This document shows, one piece after another, positions 7,416-13,678 of a stretch of DNA of 20,187 nucleotides. The DNA lies in the IMG/VR virus record IMGVR_UViG_3300010148_000171, positions 1-20,187 of that record; one strand, given 5' to 3'. Each line of letters opens with the position of its first letter. The stretch's first letter is position 1. Made by a program: the position numbers and the translations under genes. The notes below the pieces were generated by a model. It searched no databases, was not told where the DNA came from, and saw only the letters and a program-made list of their open reading frames with translations. The DNA comes from a virus.

Positions 7416-7899
7416 CCCCCCGTTTGTGTTTGAATACAGAAAGCGCGATAAGTCCAAGATCGAATACTACACACAAATAACTGTAATTGTTATAGAAGTT
7501 ATTGAATTCTTCACTTGATAACCCAGCAAAACCAACGTTTGGCACAACATAGAATAGCATTATGTAAATGCTTGTCAAAGCGATACAGAACTGCATGCCG
7601 CTATCATGATCGCCTATTGCCACATTCAAAGCAAAGTAAAAAAGTATTAGAGCGCCAACCATAGCAAGCAAAATATGCCAAGTTGTCTTGTATCCCTCAA
7701 GGTATGCGAATGGTATTTCAAGCTCGATTATGGTCATTGAGTAATCCGCAATGATGTAGGAGATGTAGTAGACTAAAAAGCCCATTACGACCGTATTATC
7801 ACTAACTCGTGAAAACGTAAGGTATATACCAAAGAGGATCGTTAAATTAAAAATATTGTTTGTTAGCGTGATTCCTAGCGCATCGATAAAGACGTTCAT
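7381..7899 (-). CDS. Multi-pass membrane protein, 172 aa
   Basis: The ATG at 7897-7899 follows AAAAGGAAAATAAA. There are about five hydrophobic segments: near residues 10-30, 38-58, 70-95, 100-125 and 140-158. A basic tail ends KHKRGDDECDRMAYNG. No enzymatic motif is visible and no family is recognised. It heads a cluster of three overlapping membrane-protein genes behind a GC hairpin that separates it from the recombination genes. Candidate roles by position only are membrane-associated host takeover, superinfection exclusion or lysis control. Confidence 0.65.
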   Translation of the reverse strand: MNVFIDALGITLTNNIFNLTILFGIYLTFSRVSDNTVVMGFLVYYISYIIADYSMTIIELEIPFAYLEGYKTTWHILLAMVGALILFYFALNVAIGDHDSGMQFCIALTSIYIMLFYVVPNVGFAGLSSEEFNNFYNNYSYLCVVFDLGLIALSVFKHKRGDDECDRMAYNG

Positions 7900-7919
7900 T
7901 TTATTTTCCTTTTGATTTT

Positions 7920-7940
7920 GGCCCGCAATAACTACGGGCC
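7920..7940. terminator. GC hairpin between recombination and membrane genes
   Basis: GGCCCG (7920-7925) and CGGGCC (7935-7940) form a 6-bp stem with a 9-nt loop. Only the plus-strand side is followed by T-rich sequence, so as a leftward terminator it is weak; it may be an attenuator or mRNA stabiliser. It lies 8 nt after the stop of the 7948-8526 gene. Confidence 0.45.
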
Positions 7941-7947
7941 TTTGGTT

Positions 7948-8526
7948 TTATTGGTCGTTTTCTTCTACATTTACCGGTATGGCATCTTCAAGCCTTGCAA
8001 GTTGCTCTGGTGTCAAGTCTCCAGTTTGCTGACACTTAGCAACCACTTGCTCTATAGACATGCTGCCATTTTGTATTCTCTCCACCATAGCTGGAAGTGC
8101 TGCATTGAACTGATCGTTAGGGTAAACGGGCCTAGCCATGTCAAGATAAGAAACTTTGTATTCGCTTCTTTTACCCCTAGCAATCGTTAGCATTGCGCTT
8201 ATACCGCTCTTGTTTATGTCTGATAGAGCTCTGATTCTAATACCTCCAATTTCTTTTCCAGCCCATCGAACACTTTTATCACCATATAGCTTTGCAGACT
8301 TACCAACCCATTTAGTTGCATCTCTACCCCATGCAGCTGCAAGTATTCTAATCATCCCCTTGCAAGGCTTCCAAGGTCTGTTTTTGCAGCCATTAAAGAA
8401 AACTGATACAGGTTGATCGCCTTGTCTTACTCTAACTTCAGATATAGTAACCACTACCTCTGTATCTGCTATATCGTCATAGTTCAATTGATCTGATTTT
8501 GCTTCTAGTGCGAACCCGATATCCAT
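7948..8526 (-). CDS. Conserved phage protein paired with RecE-like exonuclease, 192 aa
   Basis: The frame is open from 8577, but the ATG at 8524-8526 overlaps the exonuclease stop (TAATG) and follows GGGGAGG at ideal spacing, so I start here. Residues 20-130 form a compact beta-rich domain: EVVVTISEVRVRQGDQPVSV, then NRPWKPCKGMIRILAAAWG and GGIRIRALSDI. I recall proteins with this WKPCK/AAWG/GGIRI pattern as conserved phage proteins of unknown role. The C-terminal part is helical and ends acidic (NVEENDQ). Tight coupling to an exonuclease suggests a recombination partner such as a single-strand annealing or DNA-binding protein; this is inference. Confidence 0.75.
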   Translation of the reverse strand: MDIGFALEAKSDQLNYDDIADTEVVVTISEVRVRQGDQPVSVFFNGCKNRPWKPCKGMIRILAAAWGRDATKWVGKSAKLYGDKSVRWAGKEIGGIRIRALSDINKSGISAMLTIARGKRSEYKVSYLDMARPVYPNDQFNAALPAMVERIQNGSMSIEQVVAKCQQTGDLTPEQLARLEDAIPVNVEENDQ

Positions 8527-9386
8527 TAGTAAACCTCCCCGTCTTCTATTTCGTTTTCGTATTGTCTTAGTGTCCACTCTGGCAATGACACCATTGACGC
8601 GCCTTTGTTGTTTGTAACCTGTGACATATCACTAACCAACATACAGTACTCATTAAGCAAGTCTCTATATCTATCCCTGCCAACCTGTTTTGATATATCG
8701 TCTAGGTAAACAACTGCAACCTCGTGAGGGTAAGTCTCTTCGACAAAAACAAAGTAAAATGCCTTCAAATCTTCACCAGTGATAGCCTTGTATGCATCTG
8801 AGTACAATGAATCTTGCATATCATAGCCAAACTTATCAATTGTCTTTGATATCTCGTCATAGTTAACTGACTGAGTTTTTTTGATATCCACAGCAATACC
8901 GCACTTGCAAAGCTTATCGAATCTGTGTCTTAACTTAACGCCAGTTTCGCTATCAACATGAAAACCACTTAACTCATTAAAACCTTCTAGGCTTAATAGC
9001 TCATTTACAAAGTCGTTAGCGTAAACAGCCTTTACCATACCTGTTAAGTTGTCGCAGTTTTGGCCCGTTAAAATTTCTTTACCTAGGTTATTTTTTACTG
9101 CTTCTTTATACTCTTTTGATGCTTTGGACTTGCAGTCTGGCATGAGTATATATGATTCGCTAAATTTCTTGGGCTCAAGTATCGCGCAATGCAAAGCCGT
9201 TCCCATTGCCATGGCTGGCGTTTGTTCTTTTTTCTTGCTATTGAAGAACCTAAAAGGTGTCTCCTTTGCAAGTTGACCAAGTGAAGACTTAGAAATAAAA
9301 CCTTCAGTGTTATGATAAATATCTTCAGGCATATCAGAGATATAACCTGATAGCTCAACCCCAATTTTGTAATCATTTACTTTCAT
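8526..9386 (-). CDS. RecE-like PD-(D/E)XK exonuclease, 286 aa
   Basis: The frame is open from 9506, but the first 40 codons overlap a separate small gene, and the ATG at 9384-9386 overlaps that gene's stop (ATGA) behind GAGG. The protein shows MGTALHCAILEP (about residues 61-72, with the GxxxH of RecE/RecB-like nucleases), RHRFDK with Asp157, AVDIKKT with Asp167 and Lys169, and the helix YDMQDSLYSDAY with QxxxY at 191-195. This is the order expected for RecE C-terminal/DUF3799-type exonucleases, which resect double-stranded DNA 5'-3' for recombination. It lies in a leftward operon between an RHH gene and the conserved 192-aa protein. Confidence 0.82.
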   Translation of the reverse strand: MKVNDYKIGVELSGYISDMPEDIYHNTEGFISKSSLGQLAKETPFRFFNSKKKEQTPAMAMGTALHCAILEPKKFSESYILMPDCKSKASKEYKEAVKNNLGKEILTGQNCDNLTGMVKAVYANDFVNELLSLEGFNELSGFHVDSETGVKLRHRFDKLCKCGIAVDIKKTQSVNYDEISKTIDKFGYDMQDSLYSDAYKAITGEDLKAFYFVFVEETYPHEVAVVYLDDISKQVGRDRYRDLLNEYCMLVSDMSQVTNNKGASMVSLPEWTLRQYENEIEDGEVY

Positions 9387-9532
9387 TTCCTTTTGCCTCT
9401 TTTCATATCTTTCATTACTAGCGACTTTATGTACCCCGTCAATGTCATACCGTTTTTTTCTGAGACTTCTTCTAGGTAATCTCTTACCTCTTTTGTCGGT
9501 TGCCATTGAGGGATTAATTTTGGCTTACTCAT
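9383..9532 (-). CDS. Ribbon-helix-helix (CopG/Arc-like) small protein, 49 aa
   Basis: The ATG at 9530-9532 follows AGAGGG with 7-nt spacing and the stop overlaps the exonuclease start by 4 nt (ATGA). The product is MSKPKLIPQWQPTKEVRDY, a first helix (LEEVSEKNG), then MTLTGYIKSLVMKDMKRG. This is the strand-helix-turn-helix order and length of RHH repressors, which bind operators as dimers through a beta ribbon. It is the first gene of the leftward transcript, about 55 bp from the 26-bp near-palindrome at 9589-9614, so autoregulation is likely but unproven. Most of it is hidden under an alternative upstream start of the exonuclease frame. Confidence 0.65.
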   Translation of the reverse strand: MSKPKLIPQWQPTKEVRDYLEEVSEKNGMTLTGYIKSLVMKDMKRGKRK

Positions 9533-9561
9533 CGTTAACCCTCTTTTGTTTTGACCAATTA

Positions 9562-9590
9562 AATTTAAACCAACATAAAAAATAAAGCAA
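9562..9590 (-). promoter_or_regulatory. Leftward promoter candidate
   Basis: On the minus strand TTGCTT (9585-9590) is separated by 17 bp from TAAATT (9562-9567). It would transcribe the RHH-exonuclease operon. Its -35 overlaps the edge of the near-palindrome at 9589-9614. Confidence 0.45.
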
Positions 9591-9614
9591 GTAATTTTTA
9601 CGTAAAAAATACTT
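9589..9614. promoter_or_regulatory. 26-bp near-perfect palindrome (operator candidate)
   Basis: AAGTAATTTTTA (9589-9600) mirrors TAAAAAATACTT (9603-9614) at 11 of 12 positions around a central CG. The core TTTTTACGTAAAAA is perfect. It lies between the leftward and rightward promoters, overlapping the leftward -35 and ending 10 bp before the rightward -35. Confidence 0.6.
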
Positions 9615-9624
9615 AAAAAATATG

Positions 9625-9653
9625 TTGACTATAAATCTAGTTGCTAATATAGT
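9625..9653 (+). promoter_or_regulatory. Main rightward early promoter
   Basis: TTGACT (9625-9630), a 17-bp spacer and TATAGT (9648-9653) make the best sigma70 promoter in the early region. Transcription would start near 9660, just before the 38-aa leader gene and ssb. Confidence 0.7.
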
Positions 9654-9674
9654 TTGTCAGGTGGAGGGCACAAC

Positions 9675-9791
9675 ATGAACTATCAAGAATGGCTCGATAG
9701 GTTTTATGATGAACTCAGAGAGCAATGGTTAAAAACGGATAGAAGTAAAAGCTTCTTAAATTTCACTAAATCAATATATGAGGAAAGATAA
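9675..9791 (+). CDS. Leader peptide/small protein before ssb, 38 aa
   Basis: The ATG at 9675-9677 follows GTGGAGGG at good spacing and the stop TAA directly abuts the ssb start. The product is charged and aromatic, starting MNYQEWLDRFYDELREQW and ending SIYEER, probably helical. It is the first gene of the rightward early transcript. No family recognised. It may act on its own or simply couple ssb translation. Confidence 0.55.
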   Translation: MNYQEWLDRFYDELREQWLKTDRSKSFLNFTKSIYEER

Positions 9792-10280
9792 ATGGCTTCA
9801 CGAGGTGTAAATAAAGTAATAATCGTTGGTAATTTAGGACAAGATCCTGAAGTTAAATACATGCCAAATGGTAATGCTGTGGCCAATATTTCAATTGCAA
9901 CTTCAGAATCATGGAAGGATAAGCAAGGCGCTCAGCAAGAGAAAACAGAATGGCATAGAGTTGTCTTATTCTCAAAGCTTGCTGAAATAGCTGGAGAGTA
10001 TCTAAAGAAAGGATCTCAAGTTTACATTGAAGGAAAGCTTCAGACTCGTAAATGGCAAGATCAAAACGGCCAGGATAGATACACAACTGAAATTATTGTT
10101 CAAGGCTTTGACGGTAAAATGCAGATGCTATCTGGCGCTAATGGCGGCGGACAAAACCAAGCAAACGCACAGCAAAACAACGGCGGATGGGGGCAACCAC
10201 AACAACCACAGCAGCCACAACAAGCGCCACAAGGCCAGCAAATGCCACCAATGGACTTTGATGACGATATTCCATTCTAA
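9792..10280 (+). CDS. ssb: Single-stranded DNA-binding protein
   Basis: 162 aa. The OB-fold spans about residues 1-112 with the typical start [20 protein letters not shown], the segment [20 protein letters not shown] and the [17 protein letters not shown] strand. A Gly/Gln/Pro-rich linker (about 115-152) leads to the acidic tip DFDDDIPF, which in this family recruits partner proteins. It coats single-stranded DNA in replication and recombination. The ATG abuts the stop of the leader gene, with GAGGAAA as ribosome site. It closely resembles bacterial SSB in length and tip, so it could act with host replication proteins. Confidence 0.97.
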   Translation: MASRGVNKVIIVGNLGQDPEVKYMPNGNAVANISIATSESWKDKQGAQQEKTEWHRVVLFSKLAEIAGEYLKKGSQVYIEGKLQTRKWQDQNGQDRYTTEIIVQGFDGKMQMLSGANGGGQNQANAQQNNGGWGQPQQPQQPQQAPQGQQMPPMDFDDDIPF

Positions 10281-10292
10281 CTAAAACTAAAC

Positions 10293-10306
10293 GGGGCTTC
10301 GGCCCC
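10293..10306 (+). other. Intercistronic GC hairpin
   Basis: GGGGC, loop TTCG, GCCCC, with no T-run after it; the ribosome site TTGGAGATAGA of the next gene begins directly behind. It may stabilise or process the mRNA downstream of ssb rather than terminate. Confidence 0.55.
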
Positions 10307-10317
10307 TTGGAGATAGA

Positions 10318-10611
10318 ATGAAAACATCAACCGATATACTAAGCGAATGCATGAGCGTCCAACAAGCTCGCGGCAATGAATACGAAACAAAATGCGACCA
10401 GGAAGAAAGAAGTTTTAACTCTACCGCCACGGCATTTAATGCGATAACCGGAAAAGACATTACACCCGCTGAAGTCTGTTTAATGCTTCAGATATTAAAA
10501 GATGTTCGCCAGTGGTCGCAGAATCGACTACACGAAGACAGCGTACTAGATGGCGTTAGTTACGCGTCACTTAAAGCAGAAGAATTGCACAAACAATTTG
10601 AGGAAAAATAA
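10318..10611 (+). CDS. DUF6378-like phage protein, 97 aa
   Basis: The ATG follows TTGGAGATAGA. The protein shows QQARGNEYETK near the N-terminus, NAITGKDITPAEVCLMLQIL in the middle, then KDVRQWSQNRLHEDSVLDG and SYASLKAEELHKQ. This pattern is common to small phage early proteins that I recall as DUF6378; their function is not established. The next gene, MazG-like, starts right after its stop codon, so the two are cotranslated. A link to nucleotide metabolism is possible from context only. Confidence 0.75.
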   Translation: MKTSTDILSECMSVQQARGNEYETKCDQEERSFNSTATAFNAITGKDITPAEVCLMLQILKDVRQWSQNRLHEDSVLDGVSYASLKAEELHKQFEEK

Positions 10612-10941
10612 ATGAGCAACAATAACCAGGCACTTAACTCAAAAATCCCACAGCTAGTTAAATCTATCAGTGAATGGCATCACGCGAGAAACTTAATCGA
10701 CGGCGCAACAGATCAAAGTCAATACGTTAAGCTAATGGAAGAGGCCGGAGAGCTTGCGGCTAATATCTCAAGAGGTAGAGATATATCAGATGACATTGGC
10801 GATATGGTTGTAGTTCTAATTAATATCATTGAGCGCAACGGCTTAACGCTTGAGCACTGCTTGCAAGTTGCATATGACGACATTAAGGATCGCAAAGGTC
10901 GCATGGTTAACGGGTCATTCATTAAAGAGGCTGACTTATGA
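10612..10941 (+). CDS. MazG-like nucleotide pyrophosphohydrolase
   Basis: 109 aa. The all-alpha NTP pyrophosphohydrolase pattern is visible: VKLMEEAGELAANISRG with Glu43, Glu44 and Glu47, then DISDDIGDMVVVLINI with Asp61 and Asp64, the acidic residues that bind Mg2+ in the MazG/dUTPase-2 fold. Such enzymes hydrolyse (d)NTPs to monophosphates. Phage copies may clean the nucleotide pool or modulate ppGpp signalling; which applies here is unknown. The start abuts the upstream stop, with GAGGAAAAA as ribosome site. Confidence 0.82.
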   Translation: MSNNNQALNSKIPQLVKSISEWHHARNLIDGATDQSQYVKLMEEAGELAANISRGRDISDDIGDMVVVLINIIERNGLTLEHCLQVAYDDIKDRKGRMVNGSFIKEADL

Positions 10942-10997
10942 GACGACTACAGCAACGCCGTAGGATGCAATGGTTTGACTTAAAGAAAAATAAATAG
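10938..10997 (+). CDS. Possible basic micropeptide, 19 aa
   Basis: The ATG at 10938-10940 overlaps the MazG-like stop (ATGA), with GAGG eight bases upstream. The product is MRRLQQRRRMQWFDLKKNK, strongly basic and Arg-rich. The stop lies in the stem of the terminator at 10996-11009. Short ORFs can arise by chance; the coupling and composition make it worth recording. Confidence 0.35.
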   Translation: MRRLQQRRRMQWFDLKKNK

Positions 10998-11016
10998 GGC
11001 TTCGGCCCTTTTTTTT
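10996..11016 (+). terminator. Terminator after ssb operon
   Basis: AGGGC, loop TTCG, GCCCT, then a run of eight T (11009-11016): a strong intrinsic terminator closing the first rightward operon. Confidence 0.88.
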
Positions 11017-11023
11017 ATCCCAT

Positions 11024-11096
11024 CTATCAAAAGCCGATTATTAATAGGTAAAAACGATTGGCTTTCTTTTCTCCGTAACGCAATAATTAACACATC
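11024..11096 (+). promoter_or_regulatory. Promoter-like repeat module, copy 1
   Basis: Begins CTATCAA and continues TAATAGGTAAAAACGATT. A -35-like TTGGCT (11058-11063), an 18-bp spacer and AATAAT (11082-11087) follow, ending AATTAACACATC. It shares blocks and exact spacing with copies at 12211 and 17357. It directly follows a terminator and precedes the 11117 gene. Confidence 0.72.
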
Positions 11097-11116
11097 AAAG
11101 GCATGGATACTTAGCA

Positions 11117-11308
11117 ATGAATCGCAAGCAATTAATCAACCTGTTTTTAAACAACCCTGGCAAGTGCTTTAACACTAAATCAATTATGCAACTTACTAGG
11201 CTGTACACCACCGAAGCTGTACGCCAGCAAGTTTTAAGACTAAGAGCTGAAGGCTTGCCAATTAAAAGAACTAGCCAATGCTATCAGTACACCGTTTACG
11301 CTAACTAA
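11117..11308 (+). CDS. Small winged-helix-like protein, 63 aa
   Basis: The ATG lies about 20 bp after promoter module 1, with GGATAC as a weak ribosome site. The product is MNRKQLINLFLNNPGKCFNT, then KSIMQLTRLYTTEAVRQQVLR, then AEGLPIKRTSQCYQYTVYAN. That is a helix, a helix-turn-helix with a recognition helix near TTEAVRQQVLRL, and a short beta wing, as in small winged-helix DNA-binding proteins. As first gene of its operon it is a candidate regulator. It is too short and divergent to name a family. Confidence 0.7.
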   Translation: MNRKQLINLFLNNPGKCFNTKSIMQLTRLYTTEAVRQQVLRLRAEGLPIKRTSQCYQYTVYAN

Positions 11309-11321
11309 TTGGAGATACATT

Positions 11322-11609
11322 ATGCAAGAATTACTAAAAGAGTTTTTCAGCAAAGCAAGTAAGCAAGCTATCGAGGAATTCCAGGAACTACAAGCCGAGT
11401 CGCTATCTGGCATATTCGCATCTGAAGTAAACAGATCGTCAATGCTGGAAATCATAGCTGACTGGGTTAACGATCAACTAACCACCACTAGAATGGTGGT
11501 ATCATCCACTAAGGCAATCTTGATTAACGAGTCGCGCGATTCTGAGTTAGAGATTAACTGGAATCAAGCAGACGACATACTGGCAATTATCGAAGGAGAG
11601 AGGGCTTAA
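11322..11609 (+). CDS. Hypothetical acidic helical protein, 95 aa
   Basis: The ATG follows TTGGAGATACATT. The product is mostly helical and acidic: MQELLKEFFSKASKQAIEEF, a middle with SSMLEIIADWVNDQL, and an end reading NWNQADDILAIIEGERA. No motif or family recognised. The next gene follows after 2 nt. Confidence 0.7.
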   Translation: MQELLKEFFSKASKQAIEEFQELQAESLSGIFASEVNRSSMLEIIADWVNDQLTTTRMVVSSTKAILINESRDSELEINWNQADDILAIIEGERA

Positions 11610-11611
11610 TT

Positions 11612-11824
11612 ATGCATACGGAAGCACAGCACGCCGCGCTAAATGCGCTAGCAGTTAAAGCAAAGCAAGCACTAAAGGGATTCAGTCACAAGCAAGTTCA
11701 GGCTATCACAGAGACAATCAAGCCCTACAGCGACCAAGCAAAATTACTTGGTTTTAGCCATACAGATCTGTTAGTTCAGATAGGCCGATCGAACAATATC
11801 TTAGTGGATAGGAGGTGTGATTGA
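11612..11824 (+). CDS. Hypothetical helical protein, 70 aa
   Basis: The ATG follows AAGGAGAGAGGGC. The product is Ala/Lys/Gln-rich and helical (AEAQ-like start MHTEAQHAALNALAVKAKQ, then SHKQVQAITETIKPYSDQAK) and ends VDRRCD. It overlaps the next start by 1 nt (TGATG). No family recognised. Confidence 0.7.
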   Translation: MHTEAQHAALNALAVKAKQALKGFSHKQVQAITETIKPYSDQAKLLGFSHTDLLVQIGRSNNILVDRRCD

Positions 11825-12195
11825 TGGAAGTGGTTATATTATTCCCTCACTTCTTCTATTGCGGCAATAGGCACGTTAAAGGGGACTTCGACTACATAAC
11901 CGGAAAGCTTGCCAGGTTAAGCGACGAAAACAAGCGGATAATATCAGAGCAGTATGCAGAGGTTTACCGCTATCACTTCAATAAAAAGGAGTACAGGGAA
12001 GCCAGAGCCGAAGCTAATAAGCTTTTGCATAACTTTGTCGAAGAATACGGCATTAAAAAAAGTGACGTCTCAAAAGCTCGCACAGAGTCAAATAATGACC
12101 ATCAATTTAAAGAAAGGATCGAGAAACTAAGAAGGAGTCATAAAACTGGCAAATTATCCATTCTAGATATGGCAGATAGAAAAGGGGAGCGTTAG
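11824..12195 (+). CDS. Hypothetical protein, 123 aa
   Basis: The ATG at 11824-11826 follows AGGAGGT, a perfect Shine-Dalgarno site that decides this start over the TTG one codon upstream. The N-terminus is hydrophobic and aromatic (MEVVILFPHFFYCGN). The rest is highly charged and helical (KLARLSDENKRIISEQYAEV, NKKEYREARAEANKLLHNFV) with a basic end. No family recognised. The stop codon lies inside the loop of the terminator hairpin. Confidence 0.7.
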   Translation: MEVVILFPHFFYCGNRHVKGDFDYITGKLARLSDENKRIISEQYAEVYRYHFNKKEYREARAEANKLLHNFVEEYGIKKSDVSKARTESNNDHQFKERIEKLRRSHKTGKLSILDMADRKGER

Positions 12196-12208
12196 CTCTC
12201 TTTTTTTT
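12185..12208 (+). terminator. Terminator overlapping a stop codon
   Basis: GGGAGC (12185-12190), loop GTTA, GCTCTC (12195-12200), then eight T. The stem includes one G-U pair. It closes the 11117-12195 operon. Confidence 0.82.
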
Positions 12209-12210
12209 GC

Positions 12211-12283
12211 CTATCAAAAACGGTTTATTAATAGGTACAAACGATTAGAAATCTAAACCTGGTTACGCAATAATTACTACATC
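12211..12283 (+). promoter_or_regulatory. Promoter-like repeat module, copy 2
   Basis: CTATCAA ... TAATAGGTACAAACGATT, then TTAGAA (12245-12250), an 18-bp spacer and AATAAT (12269-12274), ending TTACTACATC. It starts 3 bp after the terminator T-run, as copy 1 does after its own terminator. Confidence 0.72.
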
Positions 12284-12287
12284 GAAA

Positions 12288-12300
12288 GGGGATTGGCCCC
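12288..12300 (+). other. Short GC hairpin in operon leader
   Basis: GGGG (12288-12291), loop ATTGG, CCCC (12297-12300), just after promoter module 2 and before the ribosome site GGAGATAGAAT. Only 4 bp, but it matches the hairpin-plus-GGAGATAGAA arrangement at 10293 and 18008. Confidence 0.35.
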
Positions 12301-12321
12301 AAAGTTAACGGAGATAGAATA

Positions 12322-12612
12322 ATGAAAATAGAAACAGTAAAAATAGAAGCGATATTTTTATTTGGCAAGAAATTCTGGAAAGAGAATAAAGATTCAATCA
12401 TCAAAGCAATGGGTAATGTAAAGCTATCTGTTGGTGATAAATTTGAGTTTAATGGTTATATGTATTCTGTTCACCACATAGGATTAACAAGTGAAGGGGT
12501 AATAGAGCCTCAATATGTAGGTTGGGAACTTGACTCAAAAGGGGATGTAAAAAAACCATTAATAACAGTAACAGTAAGACAGCGAACAATAATTAAGGAG
12601 AAAGCAAAATGA
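12322..12612 (+). CDS. Hypothetical protein, 96 aa
   Basis: The ATG follows GGAGATAGAATA. It has a charged N-terminus (MKIETVKIEAIFLFGKKFWK), then KLSVGDKFEFNGYMYSVHHI, a small beta-barrel-like segment, and a C-terminal strand (LITVTVRQRTIIKEKAK). No family recognised. It heads the second module-driven operon and overlaps the next start by 4 nt (ATGA). Confidence 0.7.
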   Translation: MKIETVKIEAIFLFGKKFWKENKDSIIKAMGNVKLSVGDKFEFNGYMYSVHHIGLTSEGVIEPQYVGWELDSKGDVKKPLITVTVRQRTIIKEKAK

Positions 12613-12869
12613 ACATTAAACAGTTAGTAGTTAAGTTGGTCACTGAACTTTCCGCTTACTCTCCAGTTATTAAGGAGTGCTCAACTGGTAGTGTTTATAT
12701 AACTTTTTCTGGCAGCAAGGTTAAACAAGTCAGAGTATCAAATCGTTCTGGACATAAAAACAAACCTAACCATTGGGAGCTAAGAACTTACGCCATGACC
12801 AAAAGAAATGGCTCAACAAGAATTTACAACTCAAAATCAATCAATCAACTTATTAAAGACTTTAAATAG
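12609..12869 (+). CDS. Hypothetical basic protein, 86 aa
   Basis: The ATG overlaps the upstream stop (ATGA) behind AAGGAGAAAG. The product is basic with a likely alpha-beta start (MNIKQLVVKLVTELSAYSPV) and strand-rich middle (SVYITFSGSKVKQVRVSNRS), then NHWELRTYAMTKRNGSTRIY. The layout (helix, then strands with exposed basic residues) could bind nucleic acid; this is inference only. Confidence 0.68.
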   Translation: MNIKQLVVKLVTELSAYSPVIKECSTGSVYITFSGSKVKQVRVSNRSGHKNKPNHWELRTYAMTKRNGSTRIYNSKSINQLIKDFK

Positions 12870-12880
12870 GAGATAGCGCA

Positions 12881-13123
12881 ATGAAAAAAGTTGTAATTTG
12901 CAAAGAAAAATTAAAAGGTAATGAAAGCTTGCTTTCAATTAAATGCATGCTGAGTGCTCACCAAGCACTACGAGAAAACGGTTTGATATCAAGCCGTGTT
13001 AATCTTTCAATTTCTGGAGAGCCTGAAAGTATTGAGACAATGTTTGAATTGTCAGAGTTTGACAATGGTAAGCTACAGAAAGGTCAGAGATACGCATACA
13101 TTTTAAATGGTGGTGAACTATGA
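12881..13123 (+). CDS. Hypothetical protein, 80 aa
   Basis: The ATG follows AGGAGATAGCGCA. Product: MKKVVICKEKLKGNESLLSI, then KCMLSAHQALRENGL, a strand region and an acidic middle, ending QRYAYILNGGEL. It overlaps the next ATG by 4 nt. No family recognised. Confidence 0.68.
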   Translation: MKKVVICKEKLKGNESLLSIKCMLSAHQALRENGLISSRVNLSISGEPESIETMFELSEFDNGKLQKGQRYAYILNGGEL

Positions 13124-13272
13124 AAACTCACACCAAAAAGAACGGCATGGTAATCGAGTGCCAGCAAGGCCCGATTGATTTAAGCGTGATTACACTCTAC
13201 ATGTTAATCGCCTGCTTTATCACTGCAACACTTTGTGTGCTTGGAATTTTACCAAACGGATACGGAGCATAA
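13120..13272 (+). CDS. Small single-TM protein, 50 aa
   Basis: The ATG at 13120-13122 overlaps the previous stop by 4 nt (ATGA), with GGTGG upstream. A polar basic N-terminus (MKTHTKKNGMVIECQQGPID) leads to one membrane helix (VITLYMLIACFITATLCVLG) and a short tail. The ORF fills what would otherwise be a 150-nt gap. No family recognised. Confidence 0.6.
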   Translation: MKTHTKKNGMVIECQQGPIDLSVITLYMLIACFITATLCVLGILPNGYGA

Positions 13273-13274
13273 TT

Positions 13275-13676
13275 ATGAAAGACTTTGATAATTTAAATGA
13301 TGTTTTCATACCAATGGTTGAGAGAGATTATGAAGACTTCATGATGTCTGGTGGCGCATGGTCTCCAGAGGTTGCCATAATTAACACAACAAGAGAATGC
13401 GCAAATCAATGGATTAGTAAAACATCAGGAAGGTTTGGGTGTGGTTACATATTAAAATTAAAAGAGATCGATCATGAAGAAATAGTATCAGATGAGGCTA
13501 TTTTCATAGTTACAGAATTTGGCCTAAGAGAAGGAAATGGGAGCCCTATAGTATGTGAGAGAATCGGAAGCAATATTGATAAAGTTTTTTGTTACATTGA
13601 TTGCGGAATGAAGTGTACTTATGGAAGAGTTAAATTAATGACTGTAGATTCTTTTGAAAAAGTGGAGATTGATTAA
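13275..13676 (+). CDS. Hypothetical acidic protein, 133 aa
   Basis: The frame opens at a GTG at 13233, but the ATG at 13275-13277 lies behind GGAG, avoids overlap with the 50-aa gene and is the better start. The product is acidic (MKDFDNLNDVFIPMVERDYE) with alternating strands and several Cys (RECANQW, GCGYIL, YIDCGMKCTYG). No family recognised. Confidence 0.68.
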   Translation: MKDFDNLNDVFIPMVERDYEDFMMSGGAWSPEVAIINTTRECANQWISKTSGRFGCGYILKLKEIDHEEIVSDEAIFIVTEFGLREGNGSPIVCERIGSNIDKVFCYIDCGMKCTYGRVKLMTVDSFEKVEID

Positions 13677-13678
13677 TT

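Noticed and set aside
9387-9506. Extended N-terminus of the exonuclease
   Set aside because: Overlaps the 49-aa RHH gene; the ATG at 9386 has coupling and a ribosome site.
10027-10284. Plus-strand ORF inside ssb
   Set aside because: Frame shadow of the Gln/Pro-rich ssb linker.
13233-13274. GTG start extending the 133-aa protein
   Set aside because: Overlaps the 50-aa membrane protein gene; ATG 13275 has GGAG before it.
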